From: Methylobacterium sp. SyP6R
GTDB lineage: Bacteria > Pseudomonadota > Alphaproteobacteria > Rhizobiales > Beijerinckiaceae
DNA length: 64,000 bases
Assembly (NCBI RefSeq): GCF_019216885.1
Contig: NZ_JAAQRC020000001.1
Span: 1,736,001-1,800,000 of the forward strand
Direction of reading: 5' to 3'
Position numbers and translations under genes: made by a program. Shown one piece after another: positions 15,981 through 24,656 of the stretch; positions within the stretch are counted from its first letter, which is position 1; each line of letters starts with the position of its first letter. Under the pieces are notes generated by a model that saw only the letters and a list, made by a program, of their open reading frames with translations, was not told the origin of the DNA and made no database searches.

Positions 15981-16966
15981 TTCTCCACTCTCTCCCGCGC
16001 CGCCAAGGCCTCGATCTCCGCCACCACCGTATCGGCGGCGATGTATTGGAGCATGTGGCCCACGCCCGGCAGCACCACGAGCTTCGCACCGGGCACCTCG
16101 CGGGCGAGCGCCCGCGCATGCACGTCGGTCTTCACCACCGGGTCGATATCGCCCGCGATGATGACGGTCGGGGCGGTGATCTCCGGATAGCGCGGGCTCT
16201 GCCGCTCCAGGAAGGCGTAGAGCCCGTCGAGATCGCGAAGATTCGCCCCGAAGGTCGAGGGGCGCAGGATCAGCGGCACCCGCGCGCCGTCGAGATAGCC
16301 CTTCGGCAGCCCTTGCGGGCGAAACACCACCTCGGCGAAGCGGTCGAGATACGTGAAGCCCAGCGGCGCCGCGACCGTGTAGGTGGCGAGCGTGAGGAGC
16401 ATCCGCCCGGGGAGCGAGCGGTACCAGCCGGCATATCCCCCAACCGAGCCGCCCGGCCAGGGATGGCTCACCGGCGCCAGCAGTGCCAGGCCGGCGACCC
16501 GCTCCGGGTGATCGAGGGCAAGCGCGGTGGCGAGCGCGCCGGACCAGGAATGGCCGACGATCAGGGCGGGGCCGACCTTCATCGCCGCCAGCGCCTCGCC
16601 GATCAACCGGGCCTGCACCGCCGGCGAGGCGGCGTCCGGGGTGATGCGGTCGCTGTAGCCGAAGCCGGGCCGGTCGAAGGAGAGTACCCGGAACCCGTCG
16701 CCGGCGAGCCGACGGCCGATCGCCTGCATCGGGTCCATGGCGTTGGCCGAGGCCCCGTGCAGGAGCACGACGGTGCCGCGGCTCGGGGCGCCCTCGCCCG
16801 GGCCGGCCTCGATCACCGCGAGGTGCCCGCTCTCCACCGCCACGCGCCGGCCCGCCGGGGGATAGCGCGCCTCGACCACCAGGGTGATGATCCAGGTCGC
16901 CAGCAGGCCCACGGCGACGAGCGCCAGCACGAATCCGGCCGTGAGGCCGGCGATCAGGGTCAGCAC
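15977..16966 (-). CDS. alpha/beta-fold hydrolase, membrane-anchored
   Basis: About 329 residues from the GTG at 16966, the only plausible start in the frame. An N-terminal hydrophobic helix (LIAGLTAGFVLALVAVGLLA, then TWIITLVV) should anchor it in the inner membrane. Then comes a canonical alpha/beta hydrolase: VVLLHGASANAMD (oxyanion region), SFDRPGFGYSD, the nucleophile elbow GHSWSGALA, an acid in AGDIDPVV, and GVGHMLQY with the catalytic His. The cap segment between about residues 195 and 255 is typical of epoxide hydrolase/haloperoxidase-like members. Substrate unknown. It lies directly downstream of a TPR gene on the same strand. Confidence 0.82.
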   Translation of the reverse strand: MLTLIAGLTAGFVLALVAVGLLATWIITLVVEARYPPAGRRVAVESGHLAVIEAGPGEGAPSRGTVVLLHGASANAMDPMQAIGRRLAGDGFRVLSFDRPGFGYSDRITPDAASPAVQARLIGEALAAMKVGPALIVGHSWSGALATALALDHPERVAGLALLAPVSHPWPGGSVGGYAGWYRSLPGRMLLTLATYTVAAPLGFTYLDRFAEVVFRPQGLPKGYLDGARVPLILRPSTFGANLRDLDGLYAFLERQSPRYPEITAPTVIIAGDIDPVVKTDVHARALAREVPGAKLVVLPGVGHMLQYIAADTVVAEIEALAARERVEN

Positions 16967-17007
16967 GCGGGAAATCCGTTGTCGAAGCCGGCGCGGAGGC
17001 CGGCCGG

Positions 17008-17613
17008 TCACAGGTCGCGGCCGTCGACGTCGGGGGCGAGGCGCTCGATCGCCTCGTGGACCTTGCCCATGCGGGGATAGATCGCCTCGGCGCGGCGGAA
17101 GGCGGCGAGCGCGCGGGCCTTGTCGTCGCTCGCCATGTAGATATGGGCGAGGGCCGCCCAGGCCTCGAAGTGGCGCGGCTCCAGGGTCAGGGTCTTGTGC
17201 AGGTCGGCGAGCGCGCTCGCCTGGTCCTCGAGCAGGTAGAAGGCGGTGGCGCGCCGGCTCCAGCCCTCGGCCCAAGCAGGCTCCAGCACGGTCACCCGGT
17301 CGAGGAGCTCGACGGCGAGGGGATAGTCCTTGGCCTGCATCGCCTCCGCGGCGCGGCTCGCCAGGAGGTCGACGGTGTCGCTGCCGGAGCGGTCGAGGCG
17401 GCGCTCGATCAGCTGGGCGACGCCGCGGGCCTCGGCATCGTCCTTGGCAGCCTTGAGCCGCGCGTAGAGGTCGTCGAGGGTGACGGGCGGGCGCGGCGCT
17501 TCTTTCGGCGCATCCTTCGGGGCCGCGGCCACCGGCACGGTCGCCAGAACGACGAAAGCCGGCGCTCCGAGGAGGCCGGCCATCATGCAGATCGGAAGGG
17601 AGAGACGGCGCAT
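17008..17613 (-). CDS. secreted TPR-repeat protein
   Basis: 201 residues with a signal peptide (MRRLSLPICMMAGLLG, then VATVPVAAA) and three to four tetratricopeptide repeats: ASRAAEAMQAKDYPLAVELLDRV, EGWSRRATAFYLLEDQASAL, EAWAALAHIYMASDDKARAL. TPR domains mediate protein-protein contacts, so it is likely a periplasmic scaffold. The start at 17613 was chosen because it gives the signal peptide; the frame opens further upstream. It ends about 40 bp before the hydrolase start, so the two probably share a transcript. Confidence 0.8.
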   Translation of the reverse strand: MRRLSLPICMMAGLLGAPAFVVLATVPVAAAPKDAPKEAPRPPVTLDDLYARLKAAKDDAEARGVAQLIERRLDRSGSDTVDLLASRAAEAMQAKDYPLAVELLDRVTVLEPAWAEGWSRRATAFYLLEDQASALADLHKTLTLEPRHFEAWAALAHIYMASDDKARALAAFRRAEAIYPRMGKVHEAIERLAPDVDGRDL

Positions 17614-17692
17614 GCCGGCACTGTCCGGCGCCGGCGCAATCCCGTCAACGCGATGGCTTGCCGCGGCTTGGCGCCGGCAAACCCCACGCCCT

Positions 17693-17818
17693 TTAGCCCT
17701 GGCGGGCCTTGTAGCGCTTCTGGGTCTTGTTGATGACGTAGACCCGGCCCTTGCGGCGCACGAGTTGGTTGTCACGGTGCCGGCCGCGGAGCGACTTCAG
17801 CGAGTTGCGGATCTTCAT
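17693..17818 (-). CDS. rpmJ: 50S ribosomal protein L36, cysteine-free form
   Basis: 41-residue L36 beginning [20 protein letters not shown] and ending [12 protein letters not shown]. The zinc-binding Cys3-His set of the classical L36 is absent, as in the zinc-independent type usual for Alphaproteobacteria. The start at 17818 gives the exact family N-terminus; the open frame upstream is not homologous. Confidence 0.95.
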   Translation of the reverse strand: MKIRNSLKSLRGRHRDNQLVRRKGRVYVINKTQKRYKARQG

Positions 17819-18003
17819 CGGTCTGGTCTCACGTCGGTGCGCCGGAACGCCCGGGCGCGGATGGGGAAACGGGCTCGCGGCATCCGCCCGAAAAGACGAA
17901 CGCCGACGCCGGGCGATGCGGAGCACCGCCCGTGCGGAGGCGCGTGACTTACCCGGCGGGGGCCTGAAAAGTCAACCGGACCGGGGCGAAAACGTCGCGG
18001 CTT

Positions 18004-18309
18004 TCAGGGCCGGGCGAAGGGCGCGTCCGGTGTTGCGGCCGGCGAGCCGGGGGCCAGCGGTTCGTCGTCGCCGATCACGCTGGTGGTGCCGCCGGGCGGT
18101 CCGTCCCAGCCGACGACGCCCATCGGGTTGCTCGGCGTGACGTTCGGGTTCGGCCTGAGCGGCCGGACGCTGCCGGTCACCAGCGGGTCGACCGGTGCCG
18201 CGCGTGGGCTCACGGTGATGTCGAGGGCCTCCTGAGCGAAAGCCGGGCCGGCGAGGCCGAGGAGGCCGACGCTCAGGAGGCCGATGCGGGCGAGGGTCGT
18301 CGTTTTCAT
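18004..18309 (-). CDS. small secreted protein, function unknown
   Basis: 101 residues. The start at 18309 yields a good signal peptide (TLARIGLLSVGLLGLAGPAF, AQ cleavage). The mature part is short, Pro/Gly/Asn-rich and apparently disordered (RPLRPNPNVTPSNPMGVVGW). Family not recognised. It is divergent from the carotenoid-type desaturase gene, with about 200 bp between starts. Confidence 0.6.
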   Translation of the reverse strand: MKTTTLARIGLLSVGLLGLAGPAFAQEALDITVSPRAAPVDPLVTGSVRPLRPNPNVTPSNPMGVVGWDGPPGGTTSVIGDDEPLAPGSPAATPDAPFARP

Positions 18310-18508
18310 GGAGCTGTCTCCGGGATGTCTCCGTCGTGGCGGCGACGTCGTGCTCTGCGGAATCAAATCCCAGGAGACGGGACCGGGTTCCTGACCCCGA
18401 CGGCATGCCTGCGGCGCGGCAACATGGACCGGGTCCGACGCGTTGACCGATCCCGGCACGGGCCTAGCTTGTCCGAAACGGGCGCTTCGCCCGCTCGGGA
18501 GGGGCGTG

Positions 18509-20041
18509 ATGGCGGGGTCCTCGGTCGCGGTGGTCGGCGGCGGGTTGGGCGGTCTGGCGGCGGCCTGCGTGGCCGCCGCGCGGGGGCACGACGTCACCCT
18601 CTACGACAAGAATGCGTGGATCGGCGGCAAGGCCGCGGTGCTGCACGAAGGCGGCTTCCGCTTCGACATGGGGCCGACCATCCTGACGGTGCCCCGCGTG
18701 CTGGAGCGGATTTTCGCCGAATCCGGCCGCTCGGTGCACGACTACATGGACCTGCGCCGGCTCGATCCGCAATGGCGCTGCTTCTTCGACGACGGCAGCC
18801 GCATCGACCTGATGGAGAACGTCTCGGCGATGGCGGCCGAGATGGACCGCTTCGCCCCGGGCCAGAAGGCCGGCGAGGGTTACAAGCGCTTCCTGGCGCT
18901 CTCCGAGCACCTGCACGGCGTTTCCGAAAAATTCTTTTTCTGGAAGCCGGTGCAGGACCTGTTCGACACGATCGACATCCGCGCCAACCTCAATCCCGGT
19001 ACCCTGCGCGACGTGCTGTCCTTACGCATGCACGCCTCGGTCGCCGGCACCATCCGGGGCAAGGTGCGGGATGCCCGCCTCGCCCAGATGCTCGACCACT
19101 TCGTGCAATATGTCGGCTCCTCGCCCTACGGCGCGCCGGCGGTGCTCTGCGCCATCGCCCATATGCAGACCGCGGACGGGGTCTGGTACCCGATGGGCGG
19201 CACGCGGGCGGTGGCCGAGGGGCTGATGAAGCTCGCCGGCGATCTCGGCGCCACCCTCAAGGCCCACAGCGAGGTCGAGGGCGTCGCCATCGAGAACGGC
19301 GCGGTGAAGGGCGTGCGGGTCGGCGGGAGCGTGGTGCCCTACGATCGTGTCATCTCCAACATGGACGCGGTGCGGACCTACCGCGAGCTGGTCGGCGGCG
19401 AGGTCGGGCGCGCTTACGAGAAGCGCAGCTTCGAGCCGGCCTGCTCGGGCGTGGTGCTCTATCTCGGCCTGAACAAGCGCTACGACCACCTCGCCCACCA
19501 CGATTTCGTGTTCTCGCGCGACCCCGAGGAGGAGTTCGACGCGATCTATCGCAAGGGCGAGCCGGCCCCGGACCCGACCGCCTATCTCGCTGCGCCCAGC
19601 ATCACCGACCCGTCTGTGGCGCCCGAGGGCGGCGAGGCGCTCTACGTGCTGGTCCACACGCCTTACTTGCGCCCGCACCACGACTGGTCGCAGATGCTGC
19701 CGGCCTACCGGCAGAAGATCCTCGACAAGCTGAAGCGCACCGCCGGCATGCCGGACATCGAGGACCGCATCGTCGTCGAGCGCCACCTGACCCCGGCGGA
19801 CATCCATTCGCGCTACAAGGTGCTCAACGGCGCGATCTATGGGCTGGCCTCCCACGGCCGGATCATGGGGGCGTTCAAGCCCGGCAACCGCTCGCGGGAG
19901 GTGCAGGGCCTCTACCTCGCCGGCGGCGCCGCCCATCCGGGGCCCGGCATGCCGATGGTGATGATGTCGGGCTGGATCGCCGCCGATGCCCTCGACCAGG
20001 ACGCCCGCGGCGGCGGCGAGGCCCTGAAGGCCGCCTCGTGA
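18509..20041 (+). CDS. CrtI-family carotenoid desaturase/oxidase (CrtN/CrtP-like)
   Basis: 510 residues from the ATG at 18509, which has GGAGGGG upstream. The N-terminal FAD dinucleotide fold reads VAVVGGGLGGLAAACVAAARG and is followed by DKNAWIGGKA and FRFDMGPTIL, a phytoene-desaturase signature. The C-terminal flavin motif is LYLAGGAAHPGPGMPMVMMSG. These enzymes desaturate or oxidise acyclic carotenoids. Because the next two coupled genes are an acyltransferase and a glycosyltransferase, the best model is the C30 branch (diaponeurosporene/diapolycopene oxidation, CrtP-like, as in staphyloxanthin-type pathways). Desaturase versus oxidase cannot be decided from sequence alone. The stop overlaps the next start. 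Confidence 0.85.
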   Translation: MAGSSVAVVGGGLGGLAAACVAAARGHDVTLYDKNAWIGGKAAVLHEGGFRFDMGPTILTVPRVLERIFAESGRSVHDYMDLRRLDPQWRCFFDDGSRIDLMENVSAMAAEMDRFAPGQKAGEGYKRFLALSEHLHGVSEKFFFWKPVQDLFDTIDIRANLNPGTLRDVLSLRMHASVAGTIRGKVRDARLAQMLDHFVQYVGSSPYGAPAVLCAIAHMQTADGVWYPMGGTRAVAEGLMKLAGDLGATLKAHSEVEGVAIENGAVKGVRVGGSVVPYDRVISNMDAVRTYRELVGGEVGRAYEKRSFEPACSGVVLYLGLNKRYDHLAHHDFVFSRDPEEEFDAIYRKGEPAPDPTAYLAAPSITDPSVAPEGGEALYVLVHTPYLRPHHDWSQMLPAYRQKILDKLKRTAGMPDIEDRIVVERHLTPADIHSRYKVLNGAIYGLASHGRIMGAFKPGNRSREVQGLYLAGGAAHPGPGMPMVMMSGWIAADALDQDARGGGEALKAAS

Positions 20042-20850
20042 GCGGGAAACGGGTCCTGCCGTCGGACCCGGTCGCGGCCCGCTCCCCCGCCATCTGGCGC
20101 TTCATGGGCGTGTATTTCGCCCGCTACGTGAGGCGCCACCTCAACGCGCTCCGGCTGGCGCAGTGGGGCCAGCCCCCGGCCGCGCCGCAGGCCGGCCCGG
20201 TGGTGGTCTACTGCAACCACCCGGCCTGGTGGGACGCCGCCGTCATCATCCTGCTCGCGCAGCGCTTCTTCCCCGCAGCCGAGAGCTACGCGCCGTTCGA
20301 CGCCGCGATGCTCGCCCGCTACCGCATCTTCTCCCGCATGGGCGCCTTCGGGGTCGACCTCGAGTCGCCCCGCGGTGCCGCGTCGTTCATGGCCGCCTCG
20401 CGAAACATCCTCGCCCGGCCGGGCCGGGTGATGTGGATCACCGCGCAAGGCCGCTTCAGCGACGTGCGCGAGCGGCCCCTCGGCCTGCGCCCCGGCGTCG
20501 CGCGGCTGGCCGAATTGGCGCCCGACGCCCTGTTCGTGCCGCTTGCCCTCGATTACGCCTTCTGGGAGGAGCGCGGGGCGGAGGCCTGCGCCGCCTTCGG
20601 GCCGGGGATCGCGGCCCGCGACCTCCTCGCCCTGCCCCGCCCGGGCCGCCTCGCCCGCCTGGAGGCCGACCTGACCGCGACCCTCGACCGTCTCGGTGCC
20701 GACGTGCGCAGCCGCGATCCCGCCCGCTTCACCTCCCTGCTCGACGGGCAGCGCGGGGTCGGCGGCGTCTACGACCTGTGGCACCGGCTGACGGCGGCGC
20801 TCACCGGGCGCCGCTTCGTCGCCGGTCACCGCGCGGGCCGGGCGCCGTGA
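20038..20850 (+). CDS. lysophospholipid-type acyltransferase
   Basis: 270 residues from a GTG that overlaps the desaturase stop (GTGA). It has the PlsC-like fold, but the usual HxxxxD box appears as CNHPAWWDAAVII (NHPAWWD), the variant seen in carotenoid and ornithine-lipid acyltransferases. A second block, GAFGVDLESPRGAASF, and a later ITAQGRFSDVRERPLGLRPGV correspond to the substrate-binding motifs (the usual FPEGTR is ITAQGRFSD here). It has no strong membrane span. Position between a carotenoid oxidase and a glycosyltransferase suggests that it acylates the sugar of a carotenoid glycoside (CrtO role), an inference from context. Confidence 0.8.
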   Translation: MSGKRVLPSDPVAARSPAIWRFMGVYFARYVRRHLNALRLAQWGQPPAAPQAGPVVVYCNHPAWWDAAVIILLAQRFFPAAESYAPFDAAMLARYRIFSRMGAFGVDLESPRGAASFMAASRNILARPGRVMWITAQGRFSDVRERPLGLRPGVARLAELAPDALFVPLALDYAFWEERGAEACAAFGPGIAARDLLALPRPGRLARLEADLTATLDRLGADVRSRDPARFTSLLDGQRGVGGVYDLWHRLTAALTGRRFVAGHRAGRAP

Positions 20851-21986
20851 CCGTGCTGACGCTCCTCGCGCTGGCCCTGGCGCTGCTGCCGGCCATGCTC
20901 GCGCTCGCCAACCTGCTGGCCTTGCGCAAGACGCCCGGTAGGAAGTCCGGCGAGAAGCCCGGGATGCCCGCGCCCGGCGGCCTGGTGTCTATCCTGATCC
21001 CGGCCCGCAACGAGGCCGGCAATATCGGCCCGACCCTGGCGGCGGCCTTGGCCAGCACCGGCGTGCCGATCGAGGTCATCGTCGCCGACGATCATTCGAC
21101 CGACGGGACGGCAACGATCGTCGAGGAGGTCGCTGCCCGCGACCCCCGCCTGCGCTTGGTCCAGGTGCCGCCCCTCCCCTCGGGCTGGACCGGCAAGAAC
21201 CACGCCTGCCACGTCCTCGGGCAAGCCGCGACCGGGCGCCACCTGCTGTTCATCGATGCCGACGTGCGGCTCAGCCCCCACGGCGCCGCGTCCCTGGCGG
21301 GGGCGGCCGCGGCGGCCGGCGCGGCTCTGGTCAGCGGCGTGCCCCGGCAGGTCACCGGCTCCCTCGGCGAGCGCCTGACCGTGCCGATGATCAACTTCCT
21401 GCTGCTCGGCTACCTGCCGATCCCGCTGATGCGCACGCTGCGCGATCCCGCCCTCGGTGCCGCCTGCGGCCAGCTGGTGCTGGTCGAGGCGGACGCCTAT
21501 CGCCGGGTCGGCGGCCATGGGGCGATCCGAGCGAGCCTGCATGACGGCGTGCGCCTGCCCCGGATCTTCCGCCAAGCCGGCCTCGCCACCGACCTCGTGG
21601 CGGCCGCCGACCTCGCGACCTGCCGGATGTACACGGATTTCCGCCAATGCTGGGCCGGCTTCTCGAAGAACGCCCATGAGGGCCTGGCGACGCCCCGCGC
21701 CCTGCCGGTCTGGACGCTGCTGTTAGGGGGCGGTCACGTCCTGCCCCTGGTCCTCGTCGTCGCCGCGCTCCTCGGTGCCGGCAGCCTGCCCGTCGCCGGG
21801 GCAGCCCTCGCCCTCTCCCTGTTCACGCGGGCGGCGATCACGCTCGCCACCCGCGAAGACCCCTGGACGATCCCGCTCCATCCCCTCACCGTGGCGTTGG
21901 CGCTGGCCTTGCAATGGAACGCGCTCCTGCGCCCGGCCCGGGCCGGGGTCGCCACCTGGAAGGGGCGCACCTATCCGGCCGGGTGA
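20847..21986 (+). CDS. membrane family 2 glycosyltransferase (CrtQ/HpnB-like)
   Basis: 379 residues, GTG start overlapping the acyltransferase stop (GTGA). An N-terminal hydrophobic helix is followed by a GT2 domain: VSILIPARNEAGNIGPTLA, EVIVADDHSTDGTA, the GKNHAC stretch, FIDADVRLSP (the DxD-type metal site), then a Q.W-like block AGFSKNAHEG and three C-terminal hydrophobic helices. The layout resembles CrtQ and hopanoid-associated HpnB transferases. With the two preceding coupled genes it likely adds glucose to an oxidised C30 carotenoid. No carotenoid synthase (CrtM/CrtB) lies nearby; hpnCDE are 37 kb away in this window. Confidence 0.82.
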   Translation: MTVLTLLALALALLPAMLALANLLALRKTPGRKSGEKPGMPAPGGLVSILIPARNEAGNIGPTLAAALASTGVPIEVIVADDHSTDGTATIVEEVAARDPRLRLVQVPPLPSGWTGKNHACHVLGQAATGRHLLFIDADVRLSPHGAASLAGAAAAAGAALVSGVPRQVTGSLGERLTVPMINFLLLGYLPIPLMRTLRDPALGAACGQLVLVEADAYRRVGGHGAIRASLHDGVRLPRIFRQAGLATDLVAAADLATCRMYTDFRQCWAGFSKNAHEGLATPRALPVWTLLLGGGHVLPLVLVVAALLGAGSLPVAGAALALSLFTRAAITLATREDPWTIPLHPLTVALALALQWNALLRPARAGVATWKGRTYPAG

Positions 21987-22004
21987 GTCGATGAGGGAGA
22001 GAGC

Positions 22005-23420
22005 ATGACCGAGATCCGCGACCTCGACGGCACCGCGACATCGGCCGCCTACCGCGACCGCACCCTCTCGCCCCGCGAGGCGGTGGCCGATGCGCTCGCG
22101 CGCATCGACCGGTTCGGCCCGGACCTCGACGCCTTCGTGCTGGTCGACCGCGATCGCGCGATGGAAGCGGCCGCCGCCTCCGAGGCGCGCTGGGCGCGTG
22201 GTGAGCCGCTCGGCCCCCTCGACGGCATCACCTTCACGGTGAAGGACAACATCGCCTGGGCCGGTCACCCGATGCGCCGCGGCTCGCTCACCACCACCGA
22301 CACGCCCGCCGCCGAGAACGCCCCGATCGTCGACCGGCTGCTGGAGGCCGGTGCCATCCCGCTCGCCAAGACCACGATGCCGGAATTCGGCTGGAAGGGC
22401 CTCGGCGACTCGACCCATACCGGCTCGACCCGCAACCCCTGGGATACGCGGACCACCACCGGCGGCTCCTCGGCCGGGGCCGCGGCCGCGGCGGCGCTCA
22501 ATCTCGGCCTCCTCCATATCGGCACCGACGGGGCGGGCTCGATCCGCATCCCGGCCGCCTTCTGCGGCATCTACGGGCTCAAGCCCAGCTTCGGCCGGGT
22601 GCCGGCCTTCCCACCCTCGCCCTTCGGGCCGGTGGCGCATCTCGGCCCGATGACCCGGGGCGTGCGCGATTCCGCCCTGATGATGCAGGCGATCGCCCGG
22701 CCCGATTCCCGCGACATGGCGGCGTCGCTTGCCGAGCCGCCGGACTATCTCGCCGGCCTGGAGGACGGGGTGCGCGGCCTGCGCGTCGCCTGGAGCCCCC
22801 GACTCGGCTTTGCCGCCACCGTCGATCCCGAGGTGGCCCGTCTGACCGAGGCGGCGGCCAAGCGCTTCGCCGACCTCGGCGCGATCGTGGAAGAGGCCGA
22901 TCCGGGCTTCTCCGATCCGGTCGAGACCCTGAACGGGATCTGGCTCGTCGGCGCCTGGTGCGTGCTGCGGGCGATCCCGGAGGAGAAACGCGGCCTCGTC
23001 GAGCCGGCCCTGAGGGCTGCGGCCGAGCGCGGGCGCGAGATCGCGGCGCCCGACTTCGTCGCCGCCCTCAACGCCCGCGGCGCGCTGTTCACCGCCATGG
23101 CGCGGTTCCACCGGAGCTACGACCTGCTCCTGACGCCGTCGCTCGCCACCCCCGCCTTCACGGCCAGCAACCTGACGCCGCCCGACGGACGCTTCGGCGA
23201 CGACTGGCTGAACTGGACGCCGTTCTCCTACCCCTTCAACCTCACCGGCCAGCCGGCCGCGACCGTGCCTTGCGGGCCGACGGAGACCGGGCTGCCGGTC
23301 GGCTTGCAGATCGTCGGCCCGATGGGCGCCGATGCCCGGGTGCTCTCGGCCTCTCGCGCTTACGAGGCGGCCTATCCCTGGCCGGTCCTGGCCGCGCCGC
23401 GGGTGACGCATCGCGCGTGA
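22005..23420 (+). CDS. amidase (amidase-signature family)
   Basis: 471 residues. The amidase-signature triad is visible: the Lys in FTVKDNIAWAG near residue 83, the cis-Ser in TTGGSSAGAAAA near 158, and the nucleophile Ser in GTDGAGSIRIPAAFCG near 182. The C-terminus TEWTPFSYPFN..GQPAA-type stretch appears as NWTPFSYPFNLTGQPAATVP, typical of short-chain amide or indoleacetamide/mandelamide hydrolases. It lacks partner GatB and GatC genes, so it is not GatA of the transamidosome. The start has AGGGAGAG upstream and lies 18 bp after the glycosyltransferase stop, but a functional link to the carotenoid genes is not implied. Confidence 0.88.
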   Translation: MTEIRDLDGTATSAAYRDRTLSPREAVADALARIDRFGPDLDAFVLVDRDRAMEAAAASEARWARGEPLGPLDGITFTVKDNIAWAGHPMRRGSLTTTDTPAAENAPIVDRLLEAGAIPLAKTTMPEFGWKGLGDSTHTGSTRNPWDTRTTTGGSSAGAAAAAALNLGLLHIGTDGAGSIRIPAAFCGIYGLKPSFGRVPAFPPSPFGPVAHLGPMTRGVRDSALMMQAIARPDSRDMAASLAEPPDYLAGLEDGVRGLRVAWSPRLGFAATVDPEVARLTEAAAKRFADLGAIVEEADPGFSDPVETLNGIWLVGAWCVLRAIPEEKRGLVEPALRAAAERGREIAAPDFVAALNARGALFTAMARFHRSYDLLLTPSLATPAFTASNLTPPDGRFGDDWLNWTPFSYPFNLTGQPAATVPCGPTETGLPVGLQIVGPMGADARVLSASRAYEAAYPWPVLAAPRVTHRA

Positions 23421-23747
23421 GGGGATCGTCGCGGCCGGTCCCGTCCGGGACGGCCGCCGGCGACGTGACGGGAGCAGCGCTCGATCGCACTGCAATCGAG
23501 CGCTGCTCCAGGCCGTTAATCTTGCGACATTGTCTACGCCGAACCGGTGTCCGCTTCGTCGGAAGATGCCCGAGGTGGCCGTACCGGCGGGCCGTCCCCG
23601 TCGCGCCTGCGTCCCGTTCAGGTCGAAACGGCCATGTCACGAAGCCGCGAGCGATGCGCGCAGGCTCCACCGGCTCCGAACCGCCCCTGTTCGCCGGCGT
23701 TGTTCGACCCTGAGGAAACTCTTCCTTCGCAATCAGGAGATGGTGCC
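23421..23747. other. intergenic region with repeat copy B
   Basis: 327 bp without a supported gene. Its first third holds copy B of the repeat family; the remainder is plain GC-rich DNA, ending in the AGGAGA ribosome site of the glycine-rich gene. Confidence 0.6.
23471..23571 (-). repeat. intergenic repeat family, copy B
   Basis: Reverse orientation relative to copies A and C. On the minus strand it reads CTTCCGACGAAGCGGACACC, GGTTCGGCGTAGACAATG and a final hairpin of 15 bp (23471-23485 with 23495-23509). The stem sequence differs from copies A and C but pairs perfectly. Confidence 0.8.
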
Positions 23748-24263
23748 ATGAGGCATCTCGTTCTCGCATCCGCGCTCGCTGCCGGTGCCCTCGCCCTGTC
23801 CACGGCCGGGGCCGATGCTCGCGGCTTCGGGGGCGGCGGCTTCCGGGGCGGCGGTTTCGGTGGGGGCGGCTTCCACGGTGGTGGCTTCCATGGCGGCGGC
23901 CTCGGCGGGGCCGGGTTCCGAGGCGGCGGTTTCGGCGGCGGCTTCCGGGGGGCGGGCCTCGGCGGAGGCTATCGCGGCGTCGGTGTCGGCGGGTACCGGG
24001 GCGGCTATGGCGGGTACCGTAGCGCCGGCTTCGGCGCCTATCGGGGTGGCTATGGCGGCTACGGTTATCGCGGGGGCTACGGGCGCGGCCTCGGATACGG
24101 CCTCGCCGGGGTCGGCCTCGGCCTCGGGCTCGGCTACGGCCTGTCCAGCGTCGGATATGATGGCGGCTACGGCGGCTATGGCGGCACTTACGGCGGCTGC
24201 GGTCCCTATGCCTATTTCGACGACGTCTACGGGACCTGCGTCTCGTACGGTTACGGCTACTGA
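23748..24263 (+). CDS. glycine-rich secreted protein
   Basis: 171 residues. A signal peptide (MRHLVLASALAAGALALSTA, GADA) is followed by about 140 residues that are nearly half Gly with recurring GGGF, GGGFRGG, GGYRGGYGGY units and many Tyr. The last 25 residues (CGPYAYFDDVYGTCVSYGYGY) carry two Cys that may pair. This is a typical alphaproteobacterial surface or periplasmic low-complexity protein; function unknown. The ribosome site AGGAGA sits eight bases before the ATG. A stem of 8 bp starts at the stop codon itself. Confidence 0.8.
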   Translation: MRHLVLASALAAGALALSTAGADARGFGGGGFRGGGFGGGGFHGGGFHGGGLGGAGFRGGGFGGGFRGAGLGGGYRGVGVGGYRGGYGGYRSAGFGAYRGGYGGYGYRGGYGRGLGYGLAGVGLGLGLGYGLSSVGYDGGYGGYGGTYGGCGPYAYFDDVYGTCVSYGYGY

Positions 24264-24316
24264 CGCGGGACGCGGCCTCTCCGCGTCATGAGGAGGCCGG
24301 GCGCATGCGCCCGGCC
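24261..24316 (+). terminator. double hairpin after the glycine-rich gene
   Basis: TGACGCGG (24261-24268, containing the stop codon) pairs with CCGCGTCA (24281-24288). Immediately after it comes a perfect 22-bp palindrome at 24295-24316. Two successive hairpins between convergent genes suggest transcription termination without a T-run. Confidence 0.5.
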
Positions 24317-24392
24317 AGCATCCGGGGGAAGATCCCCGGCCGCCGCATCCGGGCCGGGATCGGCCTTTCTGCGAAGCACTTCGTTGCACCCG

Positions 24393-24620
24393 TCAGGGCG
24401 CCAGGATGATCTCTGCGAGCGCCAGGGCCTTGGCCAGGGCGGCCTCCGTCTTCGGAGTCGGCGGGGCCGGGACCTGGGCTTCGCGCCGCAGCGCCGCCAG
24501 CACGGCATCCCGCGCGTGCGGGTCCCGCTCCGCCCGCTCGCGCAGGAGGGCGGCGACGATCAACTCAAGGGCACCCAGGCGCGCCTCGACGTCGTCCTCG
24601 AACGTGAGCGGCGCGCTCAT
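24393..24620 (-). CDS. small hypothetical helical protein
   Basis: 75 residues, mostly predicted helix (VEARLGALELIVAALLRERA, AALAKALALAEIILAP). No family recognised. It has codon bias like the neighbours and lies 36 bp from the LprI-like gene on the same strand, so it is probably the last gene of the MucR-like / LprI-like unit. Confidence 0.5.
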   Translation of the reverse strand: MSAPLTFEDDVEARLGALELIVAALLRERAERDPHARDAVLAALRREAQVPAPPTPKTEAALAKALALAEIILAP

Positions 24621-24656
24621 CGGCCCTCCCGGCGCTTCCTTCGCTGACTCACGGTA

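Noticed and set aside
23547..23747. 5' extension of the glycine-rich protein
   Set aside because: The ATG at 23748 has the ribosome site and signal peptide; the extension overlaps repeat copy B.
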